Origin: Rhizobiales bacterium GAS188
GTDB lineage: Bacteria > Pseudomonadota > Alphaproteobacteria > Rhizobiales > Beijerinckiaceae
Direction: 5' to 3'
Assembly: GCA_900104855.1 (NCBI GenBank)
Contig: FNSS01000001.1
Location: forward strand, 2,480,001 to 2,544,000
Length of the DNA: 64,000 bases
A program made the translations under genes and the position numbers. The notes below the pieces were generated by a model. It did no database searches and was not told where the DNA came from. It saw nothing but the letters and a program-made list of their open reading frames with translations. Positions 1-6,796 of the stretch are shown one piece after another. Each line of letters starts with the position of its first letter. The stretch's first letter is position 1.

Positions 1-584
1 CCCATGACGAGCTCGTGAGCTACGAAGAGGCTTGGCGCTCATCCGAGATCGGGCGCGACCTGAAGAAGGTGCGCAACGTCAAGCCGCTCTGGTCGCGCTT
101 CGGCACCATGATGGGGGTGATGCTCGGCGGCGCCGATATGTGGCTGAACGACATTGCCGGCCTTACCCTGTTCGGCACGTTGAAGCATGGCAAGCCCGAT
201 CATGCGACGCTCAAGCCCATTTCCGAGGTGGCCCAGCTCAGCTATCGCCGTCCGGACGGCGTCATCACCTTCGACAAGCCCACCTCGCTCTTCCTCTCGG
301 GCACGAATCACGAGGAGGACCAGCCGCCGCATCTCGTGCTCGCCGACCCGTCGATCCCGATCCGAGAGAATTTGCCGCGCTATGGCGAACCTGCCAGGCT
401 CTATTGCCCGGCCGGCGTCTATGAGGTTGTTTATGCGGATGAAGCGGCGAAGACCGAGCCGCGCTTCGTGATCAACGCCCAGAACTGCGTGCACTGCAAG
501 ACCTGCGACATCAAGGACCCGGCCCAAAACATCACCTGGGTGCCGCCCGAAGGCGGCGGCGGTCCTGCCTATTCGGGAATGTGA
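1..584 (+). CDS. Electron transfer flavoprotein-ubiquinone oxidoreductase, C-terminal part (5' end outside window)
   Basis: This enzyme passes electrons from electron transfer flavoprotein (fatty-acid and amino-acid oxidation) to ubiquinone at the inner membrane. Only the last ~193 codons are present; the reading frame is open from base 3 to the left edge, so the GTG at 15 is internal. The C-terminal 4Fe-4S domain is clear: a Cys in LYCPAGVYE and three more in CVHCKTC supply the four cluster ligands, followed by the usual ITWVPPEGGGGPAYSGM ending. No gene overlaps the stop. The next gene, a TPR protein and then ispE, follows on the same strand. Identification rests on the very conserved tail and is secure. 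Confidence 0.95.
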   Translation, partial: HDELVSYEEAWRSSEIGRDLKKVRNVKPLWSRFGTMMGVMLGGADMWLNDIAGLTLFGTLKHGKPDHATLKPISEVAQLSYRRPDGVITFDKPTSLFLSGTNHEEDQPPHLVLADPSIPIRENLPRYGEPARLYCPAGVYEVVYADEAAKTEPRFVINAQNCVHCKTCDIKDPAQNITWVPPEGGGGPAYSGM

Positions 585-775
585 GGCGATCTAGTCCCGA
601 TGGCGCTCAAACGCCATAAACCCGCCTGAAAAGAGGCGCAGGGGCCCAACATTGCCGCGCAGCCGAGGCGGTCGCGAGGGCTTGCAACATCGGGTCTCGC
701 CGTGCGAGGCAAGCATTGGCGCGAATTCTGCTTCGCGCGGTCCACAAAGCGGTGACGAGAAAGAAGCGCTTTCCC

Positions 776-2530
776 ATGGCTCATTGGCTCCGCCTATCCC
801 GCAACGCCGCCTTCCTCTCGGCCGGCCTCTTGGCGCTCGCCGCGCTGAGCACGCCGCCGGTCGTGGCGCGCGGCCAGGCCGCACAGGGCGGGGAGACGCT
901 CGCCGGCGATTACCTCGCCGCTGCGATCGCGGGTGCCGACCACGATGCCCAATCCGCTTCCAAATATTATCGCCGCGCGCTGGCGCTCGACAAAAGCAAT
1001 CCGGAGCTGATCGAGCGCGCCTTCGCCTCGATGCTGGCGGCGGGCGAGATCGAAGATTCCTTCCCCTTTGCGACGAGGCTCCAGGGAAAAGGCCAGCGCA
1101 ACACGCTCGCCCGCCTCACGCTTGCCGTGAAGGCGATCAAATCCGGTGATTTCCGTGAAGCGCGCGACATCCTCGCCAAGCTCAGCGGCGCGGATGCCTC
1201 CGACGTCACCTCGCTGGCGCTGACCGCCTGGTCGGAAGCCGGGCTCGGTCACACCAAGAAGGCGCTGGCCTCGCTGGCGCGCCTCAAGGGGGCCGAATCC
1301 ATCGGTGCCTACCGCGCCTATCACACCGCCCTGATCGACGACCTTGGGGGCCAGGTCGACGATGCCCGCAAATCCTATAAGGAAGCCCAGGATCTGGAAC
1401 CTGGCTCCTTGCGGCTCGTCGATTCGCGGGCCCGCTTCGAGGCACGCCAGGGCGATCTCGTGGAGGCCAAGCGCCTGCTCGGGGATTTCGGGCGCAACGC
1501 ACCGCGCAACCCGCTCATCAAGGCCGGCATGGTCGAGATCGAGAAGGGAGCAGCGACGCCCCGCCTCATTGCCAATGCGCAGCAAGGCGCCGCCGAAGCG
1601 CTGTTCGGGCTCGCCGCCACCAGCGGCCGGGACGGAGAGGATTTCGCCGCGATCCTGTATCTGCGGCTCTCGCTCTATCTCGATCCGGAGAATGCGGTCG
1701 CCGCCGTCACGCTCGGCGAGGTCTATGAGCGCGGCAAGCATTACGAGCAGGCGATTGCCGCCTATTCGGGCGTGCCCAAAACCTCGCCGCTGCGCCAATC
1801 GACGGATCTGCAGATCGGCCTCGATCTCGTGGCGCAGGAGAAATATGACGAGGCGACCGCCCATCTGCGCAAGATCGTCGATCGCCATCCCGACGATCTC
1901 GAAGCCTATGCGGCGCTCGGCGATTCGCTGAGGGCGAACAAGAAATTCCAGGAGGCCGCGGAGGCCTACAGCAAGGCGATCGCGCTCTCCGGGCCGCCCG
2001 CCAAGGAAAACTGGCTCCTCTATTACGATCGCGGCATCTGCCTCGAACGCGCCAAGCAATGGCCGAAGGCCGAAGCCGATCTGAAGCTGGCGTTGAGCCT
2101 CTATCCCGAGCAGCCTCTCATCCTGAACTATCTCGGCTATTCCTGGGTCGATCAGGGCATCAATATCGACGAGGCGTTCAAGATGCTGCGCCGCGCCGTC
2201 GATCTGCGCCCGAAGGACGGCTATATCGTCGACAGCCTCGGCTGGGCCTTTTACCGCATGGGCCGTTATGACGATGCGGTGCATACGCTCGAGAAGGCGA
2301 TCGAGCTGAAGCCGAACGATCCCACCATCAACAACCATCTCGGCGACGCCTTCTGGCATGTGGGGCGCAAGCTCGAAGCGACCTTCCAATGGGCGCATGC
2401 GCGCGACATGCAGCCGGATCCGGAGGATCTGCCCTCCATCCTCAAGAAGATCGAGACCGGCATGCTGGACGAGAAGCAGCAGCCCCCGCCGCAGGCGACC
2501 ACGGGGCCGACGAAGGCGGATGGCGGCTGA
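776..2530 (+). CDS. Exported tetratricopeptide-repeat protein
   Basis: A 584-residue protein. The ATG at 776 is preferred over the in-frame GTG at 716 because it opens directly on a signal peptide (MAHWLRLSRNA, a hydrophobic Leu/Ala core, then an STPPVVARG cleavage region) and has a purine-rich GAGAAAGAAG stretch upstream. The body is all-helical, with TPR-like pairs such as ALDKSNPELIERAF near the N-terminus and strong copies in the last 200 residues (DGYIVDSLGWAFYRMGRYDD, NDPTINNHLGDAFWHVGRK). The role is probably a periplasmic or membrane-attached scaffold; no partner is identified. It lies between the ETF-QO end and ispE on one strand. The family is clear, the function unknown. Confidence 0.88.
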   Translation: MAHWLRLSRNAAFLSAGLLALAALSTPPVVARGQAAQGGETLAGDYLAAAIAGADHDAQSASKYYRRALALDKSNPELIERAFASMLAAGEIEDSFPFATRLQGKGQRNTLARLTLAVKAIKSGDFREARDILAKLSGADASDVTSLALTAWSEAGLGHTKKALASLARLKGAESIGAYRAYHTALIDDLGGQVDDARKSYKEAQDLEPGSLRLVDSRARFEARQGDLVEAKRLLGDFGRNAPRNPLIKAGMVEIEKGAATPRLIANAQQGAAEALFGLAATSGRDGEDFAAILYLRLSLYLDPENAVAAVTLGEVYERGKHYEQAIAAYSGVPKTSPLRQSTDLQIGLDLVAQEKYDEATAHLRKIVDRHPDDLEAYAALGDSLRANKKFQEAAEAYSKAIALSGPPAKENWLLYYDRGICLERAKQWPKAEADLKLALSLYPEQPLILNYLGYSWVDQGINIDEAFKMLRRAVDLRPKDGYIVDSLGWAFYRMGRYDDAVHTLEKAIELKPNDPTINNHLGDAFWHVGRKLEATFQWAHARDMQPDPEDLPSILKKIETGMLDEKQQPPPQATTGPTKADGG

Positions 2531-2538
2531 GCGCCACC

Positions 2539-2636
2539 GCGAGTGGCGAATAGCGAGTGGCGAGTAGCGAATAGCTTTCGGCCGCCCCGACCTTGCTCGT
2601 AACTCGACTATTCGCTACTCGCCATTCGCTACTCGC
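2539..2636. repeat. Inverted heptanucleotide repeat array 1
   Basis: Five head-to-tail 7-mers at 2539-2573 (GCGAGTG, GCGAATA, GCGAGTG, GCGAGTA, GCGAATA) face four reverse-complement 7-mers at 2609-2636 (TATTCGC, TACTCGC, CATTCGC, TACTCGC) across a 35-bp spacer. It fills the gap between the TPR gene and ispE. Transcribed, the arms would pair into a hairpin. Related arrays occur at 13429-13620 and 59150-59322. Confidence 0.85.
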
Positions 2637-2659
2637 CTGATACGCAACGCGGTTCCCCA

Positions 2660-3538
2660 TTGGCCGACCGTCGTCTCATCGAATTCGCTCCGGCCAAGAT
2701 CAACCTGACGCTGACGGTCGCGGGGAAGCGGGCGGACGGTTTTCACGATCTTGCGAGTCTCGTCACCTTCGCTTCGATCGGCGACGTGCTGTCGCTGCGG
2801 CCGGGCAGTGCGCTTTCGCTTGCGGTATCGGGCCCCTTCGCCGAGGCAGCCGGCGACAGCGACGCCAATCTCGTGCTCAAGGCGGCGCGCGCCCTGAAGC
2901 GACGCCGGCCGGAGCTCGCTCTCGGGCAATTCATCCTCGAGAAGCGCCTGCCGGTCGCGGCCGGGCTCGGCGGCGGCTCGGCGGACGCTGCCGCTTCCTT
3001 GCGGCTGATCGCCCGGGCGAACGGATTGTCGCCGGCCGATGCCGATCTGGTGCGCGCCGCCGAGGAAACCGGCTCCGACGTGCCGGTCTGCCTTGCCGGA
3101 GGCAGCCGCATGATGCGCGGCCGCGGTGAGATCCTCGGACCTCTGCTGCGGCTGCCGTCTTGCTCCGCCGTGCTCGTCAATCCGGGCGTCAGGCTCGAAA
3201 CGGCCCGCGTCTTCAAGGCCTTGAGACGACAAAGTGACGCGGTTCCTGGCTTCGAGCCGCCTGCCGACATCGCGGCTGACCGCGACTGGCTCGCCGCCAT
3301 TGCGGCCTGCCGCAATGATCTCGAAGCACCGGCGATCGGCCTCGAGCCCGCGGTCGAGGCGGCAAAGCAAGCGCTTGGTGCCGAGCCCGGCTGCCTCCTG
3401 GCGCGCATGACGGGCTCGGGCGCGACCGTGTTCGGGCTGTTCGCGGAGGCCGGCGGCGCTTCGGCCGCCGCAAGCAGCATCGCGCGGGCGCGGCCTCGCT
3501 GGTGGGTGCAGGCGGCGACGCTGGGTGCGGGCGCCTAA
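2660..3538 (+). CDS. ispE: 4-diphosphocytidyl-2-C-methyl-D-erythritol kinase
   Basis: A cytoplasmic GHMP-family kinase of the MEP isoprenoid pathway; it phosphorylates CDP-methylerythritol at the 2-hydroxyl with ATP. The 292-residue length is typical. The N-terminal APAKINLTL substrate motif, the glycine-rich ATP loop VAAGLGGGSADAA (around residue 100) and the C-terminal ARMTGSGATVFGLF motif are all present. The start is TTG at 2660, which places the APAKINL motif at residue 10 as in the family; no better ATG lies in frame. It follows the TPR gene across a heptamer repeat array and its stop overlaps the convergent dsbB stop by 3-4 bases. Confidence 0.95.
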   Translation: MADRRLIEFAPAKINLTLTVAGKRADGFHDLASLVTFASIGDVLSLRPGSALSLAVSGPFAEAAGDSDANLVLKAARALKRRRPELALGQFILEKRLPVAAGLGGGSADAAASLRLIARANGLSPADADLVRAAEETGSDVPVCLAGGSRMMRGRGEILGPLLRLPSCSAVLVNPGVRLETARVFKALRRQSDAVPGFEPPADIAADRDWLAAIAACRNDLEAPAIGLEPAVEAAKQALGAEPGCLLARMTGSGATVFGLFAEAGGASAAASSIARARPRWWVQAATLGAGA

Positions 3539-4107
3539 CGCCGCGCGGCCCTCACGCCGATCACGGCGATTGCGGCGATGAGGAGCGATATGACGGCGTT
3601 CCAACCAGCCAGCGACAGGCCGAGAATGCGGATGGCGGCTTCGTCGCAGCGTATGGAGGGGCCGGCCTCGAGGCTTTTCAGGAAATCATCGGTGCTGGCC
3701 GGCGCCGCATATTGACCGGTGCAGGCGCTCGGCCCTTCCCAGAAGTGCCATTCGACGCCGGCATGATAGATGCCGAGCCCGGTGCCCGCGAGGAACACCA
3801 GAGCGACGAGCGCGAGGAGCCAAGTACCCAGACCGCTGCTACCCAGACCGCTGCTACCCAGGCCTCCGCCGAGATTGCGCGACGTCGCCATTGCGCCCCG
3901 CATGGCGATGACCGCGAGCAGCGCCAGCGGCACTCCGACATAATAGGGCCAGCGCTCCAGCAGGCAGAGCTCGCAAGGCTGCAGGCCGAAGAAAAGTTGC
4001 GAGACCCAGGCGCCGCCAATGGCGAGCGCCGCCAGCGCAAAAGCGGTGAGCGCGGCGCGGGATGGCAAGGCGACGCCTTGCGGCAATGCGGTATCGACGG
4101 CCATCAT
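3535..4107 (-). CDS. dsbB: Disulfide bond formation protein B family membrane oxidase
   Basis: A four-helix inner-membrane protein that reoxidises periplasmic DsbA and passes electrons to quinone. With the ATG at 4107 the protein has 190 residues. The first redox pair is C45-x-x-C48 in PCELC and the second pair is C129/C154 in the second periplasmic loop. Hydrophobic helices lie around residues 18-40, 55-70, 95-115 and 162-185. The start at 4107 (or the adjacent ATG at 4104) leaves a 7-base gap after the upstream VTT-family gene, so the two are probably co-transcribed. Oddity: residues ~80-94 carry a Gly/Ser/Leu tandem repeat created by a 15-bp DNA duplication. Confidence 0.87.
   Translation of the reverse strand: MMAVDTALPQGVALPSRAALTAFALAALAIGGAWVSQLFFGLQPCELCLLERWPYYVGVPLALLAVIAMRGAMATSRNLGGGLGSSGLGSSGLGTWLLALVALVFLAGTGLGIYHAGVEWHFWEGPSACTGQYAAPASTDDFLKSLEAGPSIRCDEAAIRILGLSLAGWNAVISLLIAAIAVIGVRAARR
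3826..3861. repeat. 15-bp tandem duplication inside dsbB
   Basis: ACCCAGACCGCTGCT occurs at 3826-3840 and 3841-3855 with a third partial copy (ACCCAG) to 3861. It adds GSSGL units in frame to the DsbB-like protein, in the stretch before its third membrane helix. Confidence 0.9.
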
Positions 4108-4114
4108 CTGTCTC

Positions 4115-4696
4115 TCAGAAGAGGTAGATAGAGGCGAGCACTCCACCGGCCAGGACGACGAGAGCGCCGCTCACCAGCACGGTGAGATGCCGGTCGAGCG
4201 CATGGCGCACCTGATCGCCGTAGCGGTTGAGCAGCACGGCGAGCACCAGGAAGCGCGCCCCGCGCGTCAGCAGAGACAGCCCGAGGAATGCGGCGAAATT
4301 GTAACCCGCAAAACCGCTGACGATGGTGACGAGCTTATAGGGGATCGGGGTGAATCCTTTGACGACGATCACCCACGCTCCATATTGCGCGTAGAGCTCG
4401 CGGAAATATTCGACCTTGCCCTGGTTTCCGGTGATCCAGATCAGCCACTGGCCGAGCGTGTCCCACAAGAAGGCCCCGATCACGTAACCGAGCACGGCGC
4501 CGAGGACCGATGAGATGGTACAGACGACCGCGTAGTAGATGGCTTTATTCGGCTTGGCGATCGCCATCGGGATCAGCAGGAAATCCGGCGGCAGCGGCAG
4601 GAAGGACGAATCGGCGAAGGAGATCGCTGCCATCACCCAAACGGCGTGCGGCTTGTCGGCAAGCGACAAGGCCCATTCATAGAGGCGACGGAGCAT
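4115..4696 (-). CDS. VTT/DedA-superfamily (YqaA-like) membrane protein
   Basis: A 193-residue polytopic inner-membrane protein of the SNARE-associated/VTT superfamily; relatives act in lipid scrambling, envelope homeostasis and undecaprenyl-phosphate recycling, but the substrate of this member is unknown. The start at the 4696 ATG (MLRRLYEWALSLADKP) is the usual family start. Seen features: an amphipathic re-entrant segment with FLPLPPDFLLIPMA, and the signature VIVVKGFTPIPYKLVTIVSG, in which the PIPYK-like motif with the nearby Gly is diagnostic. It lies directly upstream of dsbB (7-base gap). Confidence 0.85.
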   Translation of the reverse strand: MLRRLYEWALSLADKPHAVWVMAAISFADSSFLPLPPDFLLIPMAIAKPNKAIYYAVVCTISSVLGAVLGYVIGAFLWDTLGQWLIWITGNQGKVEYFRELYAQYGAWVIVVKGFTPIPYKLVTIVSGFAGYNFAAFLGLSLLTRGARFLVLAVLLNRYGDQVRHALDRHLTVLVSGALVVLAGGVLASIYLF

Positions 4697-4741
4697 GTGA
4701 GGTTGAAGCCGTTCCCGGTTGATCGACAGGCAGCGCTGCAC

Positions 4742-5278
4742 GCGGCAACGCGGGCCTTAGAGGCAATTTGCGGCGAATTTGCAAGGGGCGGGCAAGGGGC
4801 GGGAAGGGACGGATCAAGGCGGCATCAGGTAGCGACCTCACCTTAAGAGGTATTGCCCCCATCGGCCGGATCGGTAGGCTTAGATGCCGGCCGTTGCCTC
4901 TCAAAGGCCGGTAGAAGAAGAAAAAATTTCCCTCCAAAATCTAGGCCCGGTCTGTTGACCCCCCTCCCCAGCCGGGCCTCTTCATTCATTTTCGAAAACC
5001 TAGGACCGAACGCCCCTAAGGGACCGGCGCGCGGTCAGGCCCTCGCGAGGAGATGAACGCTTTCGCGAGACTTCGCCCATGCGGTGCTTTTCGAATGGTG
5101 ATATCCGGGCGTATATAGCGAAGGCCCGGACGGGCGCGATTTCGCTCTGAAGCTTGTCTCATGCCAAGAGCTTGTCTCATGCCCAGAGCTTGTCTCCTGC
5201 CAAGTGTCGCTTCTGCCAAGCATCGCTGCCGGCTTTCGGCGACGAAGCGTCCCAGCCGGGATCCTCATCCGGAGAACG
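4742..5278. other. Intergenic region, no gene seen
   Basis: About 540 bases between the divergently transcribed VTT-family gene and the aldo/keto reductase. It contains an 11-bp duplication (CAAGGGGCGGG, about 4780-4801), an A-rich stretch near 4915-4925 and a triple 18-bp repeat at 5152-5205. No open frame with a ribosome site or recognisable product was found. Both flanking promoters presumably lie here, but none is distinct enough to mark. Confidence 0.6.
5152..5205. repeat. Triple 18-bp tandem repeat
   Basis: Three direct copies: GCTTGTCTCATGCCAAGA (5152-5169), GCTTGTCTCATGCCCAGA (5170-5187), GCTTGTCTCCTGCCAAGT (5188-5205). It ends 73 bases before the aldo/keto reductase start, so it is likely in its leader or promoter region. 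Confidence 0.9.
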
Positions 5279-6262
5279 ATGATGAATTACGTGAAGCTCG
5301 GCCGCACGGGTCTGGATGTGTCGCGGATCTGCCTCGGCTGCATGAGCTACGGCTTGGCCGATCGCGGCAATCACAGCTGGACGCTCAACGAAGAGGAGAG
5401 CCGTCCTTTCATCAAGCGGGCCCTCGAAGGAGGCATCAATTTCTTCGACACGGCGAATGTCTATTCGGACGGCACCAGCGAAGAAATCCTCGGTCGAGCC
5501 CTGAAGGATTTCGCCCGCCGAGACGAAGTGGTGATCGCGACCAAGGTGCACGGGCGGATGCGCCCGGGTCCGAACGGCGCCGGCTTGTCGCGCCGCGCGA
5601 TCATGAGCGAGATCGATGCGAGCCTGCGTCGCCTCGGTACCGATCATGTCGATCTCTACCAGATCCATCGCTGGGACTATCACACGCCGATCGAAGAAAC
5701 GCTCGAGGCGCTGCACGACGTGGTGAAGGCCGGCAAGGCTCGCTACATCGGGGCATCGTCCATGTATGCGTGGCAATTCGCTCAAGCCCTGGCGATCGCG
5801 GAGCGTCAGGGCTGGACCCGGTTCATCAGCATGCAGAACTTCGTGAACCTTCTCTACCGTGAGGAGGAACGCGAAATGCTGCCGTTATGCGCGGCCGAAG
5901 GGATCGGCGTCATTCCCTGGAGCCCGCTTGCCCGGGGGCGTCTCACACGCGACTGGGATGAGAAGAGCGCACGCTCCGAGACGGACGAATTCGGCAAGAC
6001 GCTATATGCGCAGTCCGGCAACACCGACCGGAAGATCGTCGAGCGCGTGGCCAAGGTCGCGGCGAAGCGCGGCGTGTCGCGTGCGCAGGTGGCGCTCGCC
6101 TGGCTGCTGAGCAAGCCCGGCATCACCGCACCCATCGTCGGTGCCACGAAGCTCCAGCATCTGGATGACGCGCTGGCGGCGATTGCCGTCAAGCTCTCTG
6201 CCGAGGAGATCGCGTCTCTCGAGAAGCCTTATGTCCCGCACGCGGTTGCCGGCTTCGCTTAG
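5279..6262 (+). CDS. Aldo/keto reductase
   Basis: A cytoplasmic NADPH-dependent carbonyl reductase of the (beta/alpha)8 AKR superfamily, 327 residues. The catalytic tetrad is visible: D57 and Y62 (FFDTANVYSDG), K89 (ATKVHG) and H130 (QIHRWD). The cofactor end has IPWSPLARGRLTRDWD and a late ITAPIVGATKLQHLDDA. The closest style is the YajO/AKR11-12 subgroup by the MSYGLADRGNHSW stretch, but the substrate is unknown. The start is one of two adjacent ATGs, 5279 or 5282, both with GGAGAA upstream. It stands alone, with long repeat-bearing gaps on both sides. Confidence 0.9.
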   Translation: MMNYVKLGRTGLDVSRICLGCMSYGLADRGNHSWTLNEEESRPFIKRALEGGINFFDTANVYSDGTSEEILGRALKDFARRDEVVIATKVHGRMRPGPNGAGLSRRAIMSEIDASLRRLGTDHVDLYQIHRWDYHTPIEETLEALHDVVKAGKARYIGASSMYAWQFAQALAIAERQGWTRFISMQNFVNLLYREEEREMLPLCAAEGIGVIPWSPLARGRLTRDWDEKSARSETDEFGKTLYAQSGNTDRKIVERVAKVAAKRGVSRAQVALAWLLSKPGITAPIVGATKLQHLDDALAAIAVKLSAEEIASLEKPYVPHAVAGFA

Positions 6263-6310
6263 GCGCCGTCCGGGAACAACTTGCTTGATCAGCCAGTGCT
6301 TGTTTTGAAG

Positions 6311-6476
6311 AGCCCCCCACCCGTACCCTCCCCACCGCTCACTTCGCTCGCGGCGGGAGGGAAATGATCAGCGCTGATCGCCGCCACGAAGCCGGCTGGA
6401 AGCCGGCGGTCCAAGGGAAGATTGGACCGCCGGCTTCCAGCCGGCTTCGTGGTGGGGAGGGTACGGGTGGGGGGCT
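6311..6476. repeat. Composite palindromic intergenic repeat
   Basis: Nested inverted repeats. The outer arms are AGCCCCCCACCCGTACCCTC (6311-6330) and its reverse complement ending at 6476. The inner arms read ACGAAGCCGGCTGGAAGCCG on the left and mirror to CGGCTTCCAGCCGGCTTCGT on the right, around a short GGGAAGATT centre. The inner unit recurs at 12.46-12.56 kb. It sits between the aldo/keto reductase and the msrB remnant and could fold as a long hairpin acting as a terminator. Confidence 0.85.
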
Positions 6477-6541
6477 TTCGGCCAAATGCGATTCCATTTC
6501 TCGATCGGTGCCTTAGACTCCGTTCGACGAGCCCCGAAGGG

Positions 6542-6610
6542 TCAGGCGGCCGCGGGCTTGAAGGTCATGGCGACGCCGGTCATGCAATAGCGAAGGCCTG
6601 TCGGCTTGGG
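6542..6610 (-). pseudogene. msrB C-terminal remnant (peptide methionine-R-sulfoxide reductase)
   Basis: Translating the minus strand from 6610 down to a TGA at 6542 gives PKPTGLRYCMTGVAMTFKPA and two more Ala. This is the conserved C-terminal block of MsrB, including the PTGLRYC stretch that carries the catalytic Cys. Upstream the frame runs only ~7 more codons, without MsrB similarity, to a stop at 6632-6634, and no Zn-binding or N-terminal MsrB sequence was seen. The remnant adjoins the palindromic repeat at 6311-6476. The call rests on a 20-residue match recalled from the family. Confidence 0.6.
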
Positions 6611-6721
6611 ACGGATGCCGGCGCTATGTCGTTACGGGAATTGCGTTCATCACGTGCATGTGATGCCGGCCCAAGCCGCTCCAGGGCAAGCAAGGCTGCT
6701 CCCTAGCCAATCGGCCAACAG

Positions 6722-6745
6722 CGCTATATTCATGTGGATATAGCG
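6722..6745. promoter_or_regulatory. Perfect 8-bp inverted repeat upstream of the aldehyde dehydrogenase
   Basis: CGCTATAT and ATATAGCG are separated by 8 bases (TCATGTGG). The repeat ends 51 bases before the ATG of the aldehyde dehydrogenase gene, a usual operator position. The AT-rich arms stand out in GC-rich surroundings. No regulator is assigned. Confidence 0.45.
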
Positions 6746-6796
6746 ATGCGAAGCCCCAAAGCGTGAAAGCCGCAAGGCAGGAATAGGGAGAACGAT

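Noticed and set aside
794-2398. Long antisense open frame (about 534 codons) opposite the TPR gene
   Set aside because: High-GC shadow frame; its translation lacks any family motif and the plus strand has a clear signal peptide and TPR pattern.
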